Source: Sphingobacterium thalpophilum (GTDB lineage: Bacteria; Bacteroidota; Bacteroidia; Sphingobacteriales; Sphingobacteriaceae). From it: a stretch of DNA of 64,000 nt. The notes under the pieces are model-generated. The model did not search any database and was not told the origin of the DNA. It was given only the letters and a program-made list of their open reading frames with translations. The translations under genes and the position numbers were made by a program. The stretch is taken from contig NZ_CP151087.1 in the NCBI RefSeq assembly GCF_038396785.1, positions 2,356,001 through 2,420,000 of the forward strand. Reading direction: 5' to 3'. Below are positions 1 to 7,822 of this stretch, piece by piece; positions within the stretch are counted from its first letter, which is position 1, and each line of letters begins with the position of its first letter.

Positions 1-982
1 TCAACTCCCCGTAAAAATCCCCCTCCTTCATTCCAAAAGCCCGTACCTGCTGCGGAATAAAACTTTGTGGAGTCTGCCCCGGAATGGTATTAATTTCGAT
101 AAAATAAAATTTATCGGTATCGTTTTCTAAAAAGAAGTCCACCCGAACCATACCCTTACAGTTCAATCTCACATAAATTTCCCTTAAAATACGTGCAGCG
201 CGCTCCTGCTCTTCCGTAGTCAGGTCTGCTGGTGTAATCTCTTCGGTCAATCCAGGTACATACTTGGCTTCATAATCAAAAAATTCACGTGTAGTACGAA
301 CTTCGGTAGCCGGCAAAACAACGAGTTCGCCTTTTGAATTCCTAAAAATTCCCTCGGAAAATTCGCGTCCAGTCACAAATTCTTCAACAATAACCTGTTT
401 CCCGGTATTCTCTGCATCAAAAGCTTTATCAATGGCTTCCTGAAGTTGTGCCGATTCCTTTACTTTGGTCATTCCGATACTACTTCCACCGGCATTAGGT
501 TTCACAAAATACGGCAGCGAAAGATTGCTTTCGACGATTTTGACCGCTTCCAGGAGTTGCGATTCAAACAATAAGACCGATTTTGCCAAATGCAACTCGG
601 GAATATCCGATAAGATCGCTTTTGTATACCCTTTATTCATAGTCAATGCCGAAGTCAAGGCATCACATGAGGTATATGGAATATCTAATAAATCAAAATA
701 GCTCTGAAGTCTTCCATCTTCTCCAGGCACACCATGCACCATAATAAATGCTAAGTCAAAGCTTAAGATATCTCCGTTCAATGGAAGTGTAAAATCTGCT
801 TTTGAAATCGGATGCCGCTTACCGTCCAAATCTTCATAGTACCATGCTTCTTTGGTCACTGTAATCAAATATATATCGTATTTGTCGTGATCAAGTTGAG
901 AATTGACAAAGGCAGAACTTTTAAAAGAAACTTCAGCTTCTCCTGTATAACCTCCAGTTATTAATGCTATTTTTGCTTTCAT
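1..982 (-). CDS. ddl: D-alanine--D-alanine ligase, 3' end cut by the window edge
   Basis: Joins two D-alanines with ATP in the cytoplasm to make the dipeptide that MurF adds to the peptidoglycan precursor. The minus strand reads from an ATG at 982 for about 327 codons with no stop before the edge, so probably only a few residues are missing. Visible family signs are the N-terminal GGYTGEAEVS motif (the family's GGxSxExxVS, with the conserved Glu at residue 15), the ATP-grasp stretch KPNAGGSSIG, and the metal/substrate end RVDFF followed by EINTIPG. It diverges from the PASTA gene at 1130. In many bacteria ddl lies in the dcw cluster; here it is about 24 kb from that cluster. Identification is firm. 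Confidence 0.95.
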   Translation of the reverse strand, partial: MKAKIALITGGYTGEAEVSFKSSAFVNSQLDHDKYDIYLITVTKEAWYYEDLDGKRHPISKADFTLPLNGDILSFDLAFIMVHGVPGEDGRLQSYFDLLDIPYTSCDALTSALTMNKGYTKAILSDIPELHLAKSVLLFESQLLEAVKIVESNLSLPYFVKPNAGGSSIGMTKVKESAQLQEAIDKAFDAENTGKQVIVEEFVTGREFSEGIFRNSKGELVVLPATEVRTTREFFDYEAKYVPGLTEEITPADLTTEEQERAARILREIYVRLNCKGMVRVDFFLENDTDKFYFIEINTIPGQTPQSFIPQQVRAFGMKEGDFYGEL

Positions 983-999
983 AAATTTTAGCGATTCGA

Positions 1000-1020
1000 A
1001 TAGCAAATATAATTTGCTAT
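1000..1020 (-). promoter_or_regulatory. Perfect 9-bp inverted repeat over the ddl -7 element
   Basis: Positions 1000-1008 and 1012-1020 are exact inverted copies (ATAGCAAAT / ATTTGCTAT) around a 3-bp spacer. The minus-strand reading of 1004-1011 is TATATTTG, a match to the Bacteroidota -7 consensus TAnnTTTG, 22 bp upstream of the ddl start. A repressor bound here would cover the promoter. No clear TTG -33 element is visible, and no regulator is identified. Confidence 0.5.
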
Positions 1021-1129
1021 ACACGGAAAAACGAATAATTTTGTGAGGAATAATTTTATTTAATCATTCTGCAAACTTGGCTTTAATATTGCGGTTCTAT
1101 GCAGAATTAATTTTTATCAAAACAGAGAA

Positions 1130-2116
1130 ATGTCCAAAGTCGTACAATATCTTCAGACCCCCACTTTTAGGAAAAATCTTATTGCCGCTCTTGTCGCGAT
1201 AGTATGTCTATTCCTTTTCGTTTATGTTGGACTGAAAATATATACCAAACATGATGAATCTATAGCCGTTCCTAAAGTGAAAGGCCTTCATATCAGTGCT
1301 GCCATCCAGGCGCTGGAAGACGCGGGGCTGGAATATCAAATTGACTCCGTCTACCAGATGGACGCCAAACCAGGAATGGTCATCGAGCAGGATCCCGAAC
1401 AAGGATTTCATGTAAAATCGGGGCGGACTATTTATTTGACCATTATCACACAAGTTGCACCTGAAGTTGCCTTTCCGAATATAAAGGATAAAACATTGAT
1501 CGAAGCAACGGCTATTTTGAAAAACCATAACCTTAGAATCGGAGACACTTCTTATGTCGCCGATATCGCTAGGGACATCGTATTGGATGCTCAATTTGCA
1601 GGACAATCAATCCGTAACGGGCGCATGATTCCTAAGGGTTCACGTATAGATCTAGTTTTGGGAAATGGACTCGGTGCTAATGAAGTGGAAATACCCAACT
1701 TAATTGGTCTTCCATTAAACGAAGCGAAGTTTGCCCTATCTGGAGCTGGTCTAGGCCTAGGCACAGTGACTTATGATCCCAATGTAACGGATACAGCCAC
1801 CGCAGTAATCAGTGTACAATCACCAGGAATAGAAAAAGGCTTAACCAGCTTAGGGGCTAAAATAGACATAACGCTCTCATTGACGGCACCAACAACAACT
1901 ACAGGTGCTCCAGCTGGAGGTACGCCAACTCCTAAACCACAGGCAAACCAAACACAGGTTACTCCGCCAGCAGCAAAAGCTCCGGTTCAGTCTAAGCCCG
2001 TTGCTCCAGCGAAAAGTACCACAACAAATACGCCAGCAGCTAAATCGACAACAACAAATCCAACTGCAGGGCAGAAAAAAGAAAAAGAAAGTAAAGGGAA
2101 TAGTCTTGGCTTTTAA
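1130..2116 (+). CDS. PASTA-domain single-pass membrane protein
   Basis: A 328-residue protein with a short cytoplasmic N-terminus, one membrane segment at about residues 17-37, and three PASTA repeats at about 42-108, 110-180 and 183-252 (each with the V-P-x-[VIL] opening and a central G). A tail of roughly 75 residues rich in Thr, Pro, Ala and Lys, low in complexity, follows. PASTA domains bind peptidoglycan fragments or beta-lactams in Ser/Thr kinases and PBPs. This protein has no kinase or transpeptidase domain, so it is probably a periplasmic wall sensor or scaffold. It sits opposite ddl and ahead of mltG, which fits a wall role. The exact function is unknown. Confidence 0.85.
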   Translation: MSKVVQYLQTPTFRKNLIAALVAIVCLFLFVYVGLKIYTKHDESIAVPKVKGLHISAAIQALEDAGLEYQIDSVYQMDAKPGMVIEQDPEQGFHVKSGRTIYLTIITQVAPEVAFPNIKDKTLIEATAILKNHNLRIGDTSYVADIARDIVLDAQFAGQSIRNGRMIPKGSRIDLVLGNGLGANEVEIPNLIGLPLNEAKFALSGAGLGLGTVTYDPNVTDTATAVISVQSPGIEKGLTSLGAKIDITLSLTAPTTTTGAPAGGTPTPKPQANQTQVTPPAAKAPVQSKPVAPAKSTTTNTPAAKSTTTNPTAGQKKEKESKGNSLGF

Positions 2117-2310
2117 GTGTATTGACTTAAAAATGAAGCTGCATGGCATAATCTCCATTATGATGGATTAGCGTTTGTTGCAGATTCAGGAATTGTATAA
2201 AATATAAAGATGAAACCGATCCATATCTGGGCGATTTCATCAACCATTGACCGCTAAAGGCTGTATGAATGCCCTTAATAGCGAACAACAAATGAATAAA
2301 AAATTTTAGC

Positions 2311-3351
2311 ATGGAAAATAAAAAAGGAATACCAAGTTGGTTAAAAATCATTGCCCTGATCGTTATCGTTGTCGGAGGTTATTTTGCTTGGACATTTTAT
2401 AAAGCATTTTATGCTTCTAATGTATCGGGAGAGAAAAAATACCTGTACATACACGAGGGCGAAAAATATGAAGATGTATTGAAATCAATCAAGGATTCAA
2501 ATCTTGTGGATGACATCGCTTCCTTTGAGCGTGCCGCACAATATAAAAAATATGAGCAAAGTGTAAAACCCGGACGTTATCTGTTAAACCCTGGTATGAA
2601 CAATAGACGCTTAGTTGGCAATTTGATTGGTGGCTACCAAGAACCTGTAAAATTCAGATTTTCCAATGTGCGACTGAAAGAGAATATGGCCGCACTCCTT
2701 GGTAAAAGTTTTGAGGCAGATTCTGCAGAATTTATCGCGGTACTAAATGATGAGGCTACAGCACAGAAATATGGATTTACAAAAGAAAATCTGATTGCTA
2801 TATTTATCCCCAATACCTACGAAATTTATTGGAACACCAATCCCGAAAAAGTAATTGCTCGTTTTGATGATGAATGGAAAAAGTTTTGGAATGCAGATCG
2901 CACGGCAAAAGCAAAAGCGCTTAACCTGACACCGCAACAAGTCAGTACATTGGCTTCTATTGTCAAAGGTGAAGCCTTACACCAGGATGAAATGCCCATG
3001 ATCGCCGGATTATATTTAAACCGCCTCAAAAAAGGCATGTTATTGCAAGCTGATCCTACCGTGATCTTTGCCAACAACGACTTTACCATTAGAAGGGTAT
3101 TGAATAAGCACCTTAGAACAGACAATCCTTACAATACTTACATCTATAGGGGCTTGCCTCCAGGTCCTATTTCAATTCCAAGTATTGCTGCAATTGATGC
3201 GGTCTTAAACTTTAAGCAACATGATTATATTTACATGTGTGCTAAAGATGATTTTTCGGGCTATCATAATTTTGCAAAAACAGAGGCTGAGCATTTGATC
3301 AATGCACGTAAATTTCAACAGGCATTGGACGCCAGAAATATTAAAAAATAA
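2311..3351 (+). CDS. mltG: Endolytic murein transglycosylase MltG (YceG-like)
   Basis: Cleaves nascent glycan strands at the inner membrane and is thought to set glycan chain length by terminating polymerisation. The 346-residue protein has an N-terminal membrane anchor (about residues 12-30), a LysM-like region, and the YceG catalytic core. The family stretch ASIVKGEALHQDEMP is followed by NRLKKGMLLQADPTV; Glu221 aligns with the catalytic glutamate of E. coli MltG. The C-terminal YHNFAKTEAEH is also typical. It follows the PASTA gene after 194 bp in which I see no gene, and its stop shares one base with the next start (TAATG), so the next gene is translationally coupled. Confidence 0.95.
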   Translation: MENKKGIPSWLKIIALIVIVVGGYFAWTFYKAFYASNVSGEKKYLYIHEGEKYEDVLKSIKDSNLVDDIASFERAAQYKKYEQSVKPGRYLLNPGMNNRRLVGNLIGGYQEPVKFRFSNVRLKENMAALLGKSFEADSAEFIAVLNDEATAQKYGFTKENLIAIFIPNTYEIYWNTNPEKVIARFDDEWKKFWNADRTAKAKALNLTPQQVSTLASIVKGEALHQDEMPMIAGLYLNRLKKGMLLQADPTVIFANNDFTIRRVLNKHLRTDNPYNTYIYRGLPPGPISIPSIAAIDAVLNFKQHDYIYMCAKDDFSGYHNFAKTEAEHLINARKFQQALDARNIKK

Positions 3352-3758
3352 TGTTTGTATTTGACCATCAGATTCGTGTCCGCTATGCAGAAACAGACCA
3401 AATGGGTTATGTTTATTATGGAAATTATGCTGCATTTTACGAAATAGCGCGGACTGAAATGCTGCGGAGCACGGGGATATCGTATAAGGAGCTGGAAGAA
3501 ATGGGGGTCATGCTCCCCGTTACGGAGATGAAAACAAAATACCTAAAACCGGGCAAATACGATGATTTGATCACGATACGGGTAACAATCCGCCAGAAAC
3601 CTGCCGTCCGTATTATTTTTGAATATGAACTGTTCAATGAAAGCGGAGAACTACTCAACCAGGGCGAGACAACTTTGGTCTTTGTCAACATGGAAAAAAA
3701 TAGGCCTTGTATGCCGCCACAGGTTTTCTTGGATAAGATGAGTAACTATTTTAATTGA
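3351..3758 (+). CDS. Acyl-CoA thioesterase, YbgC/4HBT family
   Basis: A 135-residue hotdog-fold protein. The N-terminal motif RVRYAETDQMGYVYYGNY carries the YbgC-type catalytic Asp (residue 16) and is followed by the long helix FYEIARTEML. Members hydrolyse acyl-CoA thioesters; in Proteobacteria YbgC belongs to the Tol-Pal operon, but no tol genes are seen here. The start overlaps the mltG stop by one base and the next ATG follows the stop after one base, so it lies in a tight mltG-thioesterase-yihY run. The natural substrate cannot be told from the sequence. Confidence 0.9.
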   Translation: MFVFDHQIRVRYAETDQMGYVYYGNYAAFYEIARTEMLRSTGISYKELEEMGVMLPVTEMKTKYLKPGKYDDLITIRVTIRQKPAVRIIFEYELFNESGELLNQGETTLVFVNMEKNRPCMPPQVFLDKMSNYFN

Positions 3759-3759
3759 T

Positions 3760-4725
3760 ATGGGGAAAATCCACCAATGGCTATTAAATATTGAACCTTA
3801 TTTTAGATTAATCGAATGGAGTAAACGTGTCGTACTACCTGGCTTTGGCTCGCTACCACTCTATACTGTGGCTGTATTTTTCTTTCAGGAGCTATCGAGA
3901 GACTCCATTGTCAGCAAGGCTTCTTCCCTTTCCTATAGCTTTTTATTGGCCATTTTTCCGGGTATCATTTTTTTATTTACATTGATCCCTTATATTCCGA
4001 TCAATAATTTTCAGGAACAGTTGCTGGACTTTCTGGCCGTGGTTATTCCCAAAAATGCTTTTCTGGTTGTTGAAACGACTTTGGAGGATATTATTAAAAA
4101 CCAAAATGGTGGATTACTTTCTTTCGGTTTTTTATTTGCGGCCTATTTTGCAACCAATGGTATGGCCTCTCTGATGAATGCCTTCAATAAGGCTTCCCTC
4201 ATGACGGAAAGAAGGCCATGGGTCAGAAAACGTTTGCTTGCCTTAGCCTTGGCTTTCCTAATTATTTTTGCGTTAACAGTTGGGATGACAATATTTACCC
4301 TAGCTGGCATTACCATAGACTACCTCAAGGAAACAACAGGTATAAAGTCGAGCTTCTGGGCCATTCTACTTAAAGTAGCCCGATGGTTGATAATATTTGC
4401 TATTTACTTTTTCACGGTAAGCTGTATTTACAAATTTGGTCCTTCCAACTCCAATAAATGGAAACTCTTCAGTCCCGGAGCTTCTATGGCTACCATTTTA
4501 GCAATATTGACGTTTTCCATATTTACCTTTTATATCAATCATTTTGGTGCATATAACAAACTCTATGGATCCATCGGGACACTGATCGTCATTATGCTCT
4601 GGATTTACCTGAATACGCTTATTTTATTATTGGGCTATGAGCTTAATGCAGCAATAGCGCTGTCTAAACAAACCATTGTTATTGCCAAACCACGCATTTT
4701 CAACTCTTTTAAGAGAGACGAATAG
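3760..4725 (+). CDS. YihY/BrkB-family inner-membrane protein
   Basis: A 321-residue polytopic protein with about six membrane segments. It matches the YihY/virulence factor BrkB family: SKASSLSYSFLLAIFPGIIF near residues 50-70, FGPSNSNKWKLFSPGA in the middle, and YGSIGTLIVIMLWIYLNTLILLLGYELNA near the end. The family was once misnamed ribonuclease BN; its function is unknown, with transport or envelope roles proposed. It starts one base after the thioesterase stop and is the last gene of the mltG run. Confidence 0.9.
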   Translation: MGKIHQWLLNIEPYFRLIEWSKRVVLPGFGSLPLYTVAVFFFQELSRDSIVSKASSLSYSFLLAIFPGIIFLFTLIPYIPINNFQEQLLDFLAVVIPKNAFLVVETTLEDIIKNQNGGLLSFGFLFAAYFATNGMASLMNAFNKASLMTERRPWVRKRLLALALAFLIIFALTVGMTIFTLAGITIDYLKETTGIKSSFWAILLKVARWLIIFAIYFFTVSCIYKFGPSNSNKWKLFSPGASMATILAILTFSIFTFYINHFGAYNKLYGSIGTLIVIMLWIYLNTLILLLGYELNAAIALSKQTIVIAKPRIFNSFKRDE

Positions 4726-4788
4726 GTGTATAAAATTATTTAAAGCTTCATTTACCCCGCCAGGTTGGCAACAAATGAACGGTAGAAG

Positions 4789-4861
4789 ACGCTAAACGAG
4801 CGTTCGAACAGGCAGCTTTACATGTCTAAAGCAAAAGGCCTGTATAACTGAAAGTCTTTCA
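4789..4861 (+). other. Row of hairpins upstream of the rpsA promoter
   Basis: Three inverted repeats lie between yihY and rpsA: ACGCT 4789-4793 with AGCGT 4799-4803; a two-part stem, CAGGC 4809-4813 with GCCTG 4838-4842 enclosing GCTTTA 4815-4820 with TAAAGC 4827-4832; and TGAAAG 4849-4854 with CTTTCA 4856-4861. They lie upstream of the rpsA promoter, so they belong to the yihY transcript end or to a separate small RNA. There is no T-tract of the usual terminator kind. Confidence 0.35.
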
Positions 4862-4883
4862 ATAAAATAAGAAAAATAAAATT

Positions 4884-4911
4884 TTGCATTTAAAGTTTTT
4901 TTGTACCTTTG
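4884..4911 (+). promoter_or_regulatory. Bacteroidota-type promoter of rpsA
   Basis: TTG at 4884-4886 and TACCTTTG at 4904-4911, 17 bp apart, match the sigma-ABfr consensus (TTG, then TAnnTTTG). It lies 38 bp before the rpsA ATG, and the surrounding sequence is AT-rich. The predicted RNA start is near 4916-4919. Confidence 0.75.
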
Positions 4912-4915
4912 CAAC

Positions 4916-4930
4916 TCCTACAAAGTAGGA
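4916..4930 (+). promoter_or_regulatory. Hairpin at the 5' end of the rpsA mRNA
   Basis: TCCTAC (4916-4921) and GTAGGA (4925-4930) form a perfect 6-bp stem with an AAA loop, right where the transcript should start. The ribosome-binding sequence AAGGAG is at 4933-4938, two bases after the stem. A hairpin here could stabilise the mRNA or be the site of S1 autoregulation. Confidence 0.5.
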
Positions 4931-4949
4931 AAAAGGAGAAAATTAATTA

Positions 4950-6881
4950 ATGGCAAAAAAACAAGAAGCAGAAAAAGAATTAGCAGCGAAAAACGCAGAG
5001 CTACAAGGTGCTGACACTAAAGTAGTGAAAGACACTGAAAAAATTGAATCAGAAGCTGATTCAAACTTAATCGACGAAATCAAATCAAACACTTGGATCA
5101 CACCAGAAGGTGAATTTGACTGGGATGCAAATGATAAAGGTTTCGGAAATTATAGCGATGCTGAACGCGCTAAACTTGAAGCACAATACGCAGATACTTT
5201 CAACCAAGTTAACCAAGGTGAAATTATTGAAGGTACTGTAGTTTCTATCAACAACAAAGACGTAGTCTTGAATGTTGGTTTCAAATCTGACGGTTTAGTT
5301 TCTTTATCAGAATTCCGTGACTTACCAGAATTAAAAGTTGGTGACAAAGTTGACGTATTCGTTGAATCTCAAGAAGATGCTAACGGTCAATTAGTACTTT
5401 CTCGCAAACGTGCTAAAACTCAAAAATCTTGGGAAGCTATCAATGAGGCATTGGAAAATGATGCAATCATTACTGGTTTCGTTAAGAGCCGTACTAAAGG
5501 TGGTCTTATCGTTGATATCAAAGGTGTTGAAGCATTCTTACCTGGATCTCAAATCGATATCAAACCTATCCGTGACTACGATGTATACGTAGGTAAAACA
5601 ATGGAATTCAAAGTTGTGAAAATCAACCACGAATTCAAAAACGTTGTCGTATCACACAAAGTATTAATTGAAAACGACTTAGAAAACCAAAAATCTGAAA
5701 TCGTTGCTAAATTAGAAAAAGGTCAAGTATTAGAAGGAACAGTTAAAAATATCACTGACTTCGGTGTGTTCATCGACTTAGGTGGTGTTGACGGTTTATT
5801 GCATATCACAGATATCTCTTGGGGTCGTATCGAGCATCCAAAAGAAGTTTTAGCGCTAGATCAAACAATCAACGTTGTTGTATTAGACTTTGATGATGAG
5901 AAAAAACGTATCGCTTTAGGCTTGAAACAATTATCTGAGCATCCTTGGGAATCTTTAGATACTGCATTAGAAGTTGGTTCTAAAGTTAAAGGTAAAATCG
6001 TAACAGTTGCTGATTACGGTGCTTTCTTAGAAATCATCCCTGGTGTTGAAGGTTTGATCCACGTTTCTGAAATGTCTTGGTCACAAAACTTACGTTCTCC
6101 ACAAGAGTTCTTGAAAGTTGGTGATGAGATCGAAGCGCAAATCTTAACGTTAGATCGCGATGAGCGTAAAATGAGCTTAGGCATCAAACAATTGACTCCA
6201 GATCCTTGGAAAAACATCACTGAGCGTTACCCTGTAGGTTCTAAACAAACAGCTGTTGTTAAAAACATGACTAACTTCGGTGTATTTGTTGAGTTAGAAG
6301 AAGGTATCGACGGTTTGATCCACATCTCTGATTTATCTTGGTCTAAAAAAATCAACCACCCTAACGAATTCACTAAAGTTGGTGAAACATTAGACGTAGT
6401 TGTTTTAGAATTAGATGAAGAAAACCGTAAATTATCTTTAGGTCACAAACAATTGGAAGAAAACCCTTGGGATACTTTCGAAACGATCTTTACTGAAGGT
6501 TCTATCCACGAAGGTACTGTGATCAAAGTTGGTGACAAAGGTGATATCGTAGCTTTACAATACGGTGTTGAAGGTTTCTGTCCTTCTAAACACTCTGTTA
6601 AAGAAGACGGTTCTTCATTGAAAGTTGATGAAGTTACTTCATTCAAAATCATCGAGTTCAACAAAGAGAACAAACGTTTGGTAATTTCTCACTCTCGTAT
6701 CTGGGAAGAAGAGAAAGAAGAAGCTCGCAAAGAAGAGTCTAGCAACCGTAAAAAAGACGCTAAAGCTGAGTCTTCAGCTGTGAAAAAAGTAAAAGATTCT
6801 GTTGAAAAATCTACTTTAGGCGACTTAGATGTGTTAGCTCAATTGAAAGAGCAAATGGAAAATGATAAAAACGCTAAGTAA
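4950..6881 (+). CDS. rpsA: 30S ribosomal protein S1
   Basis: Binds mRNA on the small subunit and helps start translation. The 643-residue protein has an acidic N-terminal extension of about 90 residues rich in Lys and Glu, then six S1 (OB-fold) repeats at about 93-160, 173-240, 257-330, 343-415, 428-500 and 516-585, with the recurring FGVF(I/V)xL-x-G(V/I)DGL(L/I)HI pattern. A charged Lys/Glu tail follows. AAGGAG lies 11 bp before the ATG. Codon use is strongly biased to a narrow set (GTT, GAA, AAA, TCT), as expected for a highly expressed gene. It is followed by a strong terminator. Confidence 0.97.
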   Translation: MAKKQEAEKELAAKNAELQGADTKVVKDTEKIESEADSNLIDEIKSNTWITPEGEFDWDANDKGFGNYSDAERAKLEAQYADTFNQVNQGEIIEGTVVSINNKDVVLNVGFKSDGLVSLSEFRDLPELKVGDKVDVFVESQEDANGQLVLSRKRAKTQKSWEAINEALENDAIITGFVKSRTKGGLIVDIKGVEAFLPGSQIDIKPIRDYDVYVGKTMEFKVVKINHEFKNVVVSHKVLIENDLENQKSEIVAKLEKGQVLEGTVKNITDFGVFIDLGGVDGLLHITDISWGRIEHPKEVLALDQTINVVVLDFDDEKKRIALGLKQLSEHPWESLDTALEVGSKVKGKIVTVADYGAFLEIIPGVEGLIHVSEMSWSQNLRSPQEFLKVGDEIEAQILTLDRDERKMSLGIKQLTPDPWKNITERYPVGSKQTAVVKNMTNFGVFVELEEGIDGLIHISDLSWSKKINHPNEFTKVGETLDVVVLELDEENRKLSLGHKQLEENPWDTFETIFTEGSIHEGTVIKVGDKGDIVALQYGVEGFCPSKHSVKEDGSSLKVDEVTSFKIIEFNKENKRLVISHSRIWEEEKEEARKEESSNRKKDAKAESSAVKKVKDSVEKSTLGDLDVLAQLKEQMENDKNAK

Positions 6882-6901
6882 TTAGCAATTTCAATCCATA
6901 A

Positions 6902-6938
6902 AAAGCGGCTGTTCCAAAAGGACAGCCGCTTTGTTTTT
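6902..6938 (+). terminator. Intrinsic terminator of rpsA
   Basis: A GC-rich stem AAAGCGGCTGT / ACAGCCGCTTT (6902-6912 with 6922-6932) with an internal CC/GG pair and AAAA loop, followed by TTTGTTTTT. Confidence 0.9.
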
Positions 6939-6961
6939 ATAGGGATGCTTTTGTAATTTTG
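6931..6961 (+). promoter_or_regulatory. Promoter of the sulfurtransferase gene
   Basis: TTG at 6931-6933 and TAATTTTG at 6954-6961 with a 20-bp spacer. The -33 element is embedded in the T-tract of the rpsA terminator. The start codon follows 20 bp after the -7 element. Confidence 0.65.
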
Positions 6962-6981
6962 TATCAATAAACGTTATTGTT

Positions 6982-7821
6982 ATGTCATTCAAATCAGCCT
7001 TAATTAACCCTACAGAACTTCAGGAATCACTGGGACAGCATACAGACATTGTCCTCCTCGATTGCACCATCGACAAAGTTGGTCAATCCATCAAGGATAC
7101 CAAGTTCGAAGTACTTCCCCATTCTCAATTTTTTGACATCGAAGGGAAACTTTCGGATGCTACTTCCAAATTACCGCATACCCTTGTATCGGCAGAAGTA
7201 TTCGAACGGGAAATGCAACGCCTAGGAATCAATCAGGATAGTACCGTCGTGTTATATGACAGATGGGGTGTTTATTCAAGCCCAAGGGCATGGTGGATGT
7301 TTAAGGTCATGGGTTTTGAACAGGTATTTATTTTAAATGGTGGCGTTCCCGCTTGGAAAAAAAGTAAATTACCCCTCGTAGACCAGTATGCAGCTGCTGT
7401 AAAACCCGGTAACTTTAAAGCCCAATTTCAAGCCAACCATTATGCTGACAAAGAATATATCTTAACACATTATCGGGATCCTCAAGTGAATATTTTTGAC
7501 GCCAGAAGTAAAGGTCGATTTAGTGGTTTAGTCGCTGAACCTCGAAAAGGCCTTCATGGTGGGCATATCCCTCATTCCAAAAACCTCCCTTTCGAAGAAT
7601 TACTTGATGGAATCGTTTATAAACCCCTTGGTGAACTGAAACAGCAATTTGATCATCATAATGCTACCGGAAATGAATATGTATTCTCCTGTGGATCGGG
7701 TATCACGGCCTCAATCTTAGCATTTGCTTCTCATCTTGTTGGTCACGAGCAAATCCGCGTATACGATGGCTCTTGGTCAGAATGGGGTCGCGAAGAGCTC
7801 AATCTACCCATCGAAAAATAG
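6982..7821 (+). CDS. sseA: 3-mercaptopyruvate/thiosulfate sulfurtransferase (tandem rhodanese)
   Basis: Transfers a sulfane sulfur from mercaptopyruvate or thiosulfate to a thiol acceptor or cyanide. The 279-residue protein has two rhodanese domains: an inactive N-terminal one (about 8-132) and a catalytic C-terminal one (about 150-275). The active loop is CGSGITA with Cys237; CG(S/T)G(V/I)T is the mercaptopyruvate type, whereas thiosulfate enzymes have CRxGxR. It has its own promoter after the rpsA terminator. It ends one base before the stop of the convergent recQ gene. Family is certain; substrate preference is inferred from the loop. Confidence 0.9.
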   Translation: MSFKSALINPTELQESLGQHTDIVLLDCTIDKVGQSIKDTKFEVLPHSQFFDIEGKLSDATSKLPHTLVSAEVFEREMQRLGINQDSTVVLYDRWGVYSSPRAWWMFKVMGFEQVFILNGGVPAWKKSKLPLVDQYAAAVKPGNFKAQFQANHYADKEYILTHYRDPQVNIFDARSKGRFSGLVAEPRKGLHGGHIPHSKNLPFEELLDGIVYKPLGELKQQFDHHNATGNEYVFSCGSGITASILAFASHLVGHEQIRVYDGSWSEWGREELNLPIEK

Positions 7822-7822
7822 T

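Noticed and set aside
2117..2310. Possible small gene between the PASTA gene and mltG
   Set aside because: Only very short frames without a ribosome site; I see nothing supported there.
4741..4861. tRNA or 6S-like RNA before rpsA
   Set aside because: The hairpins do not form a cloverleaf or a 6S-type bulged rod.
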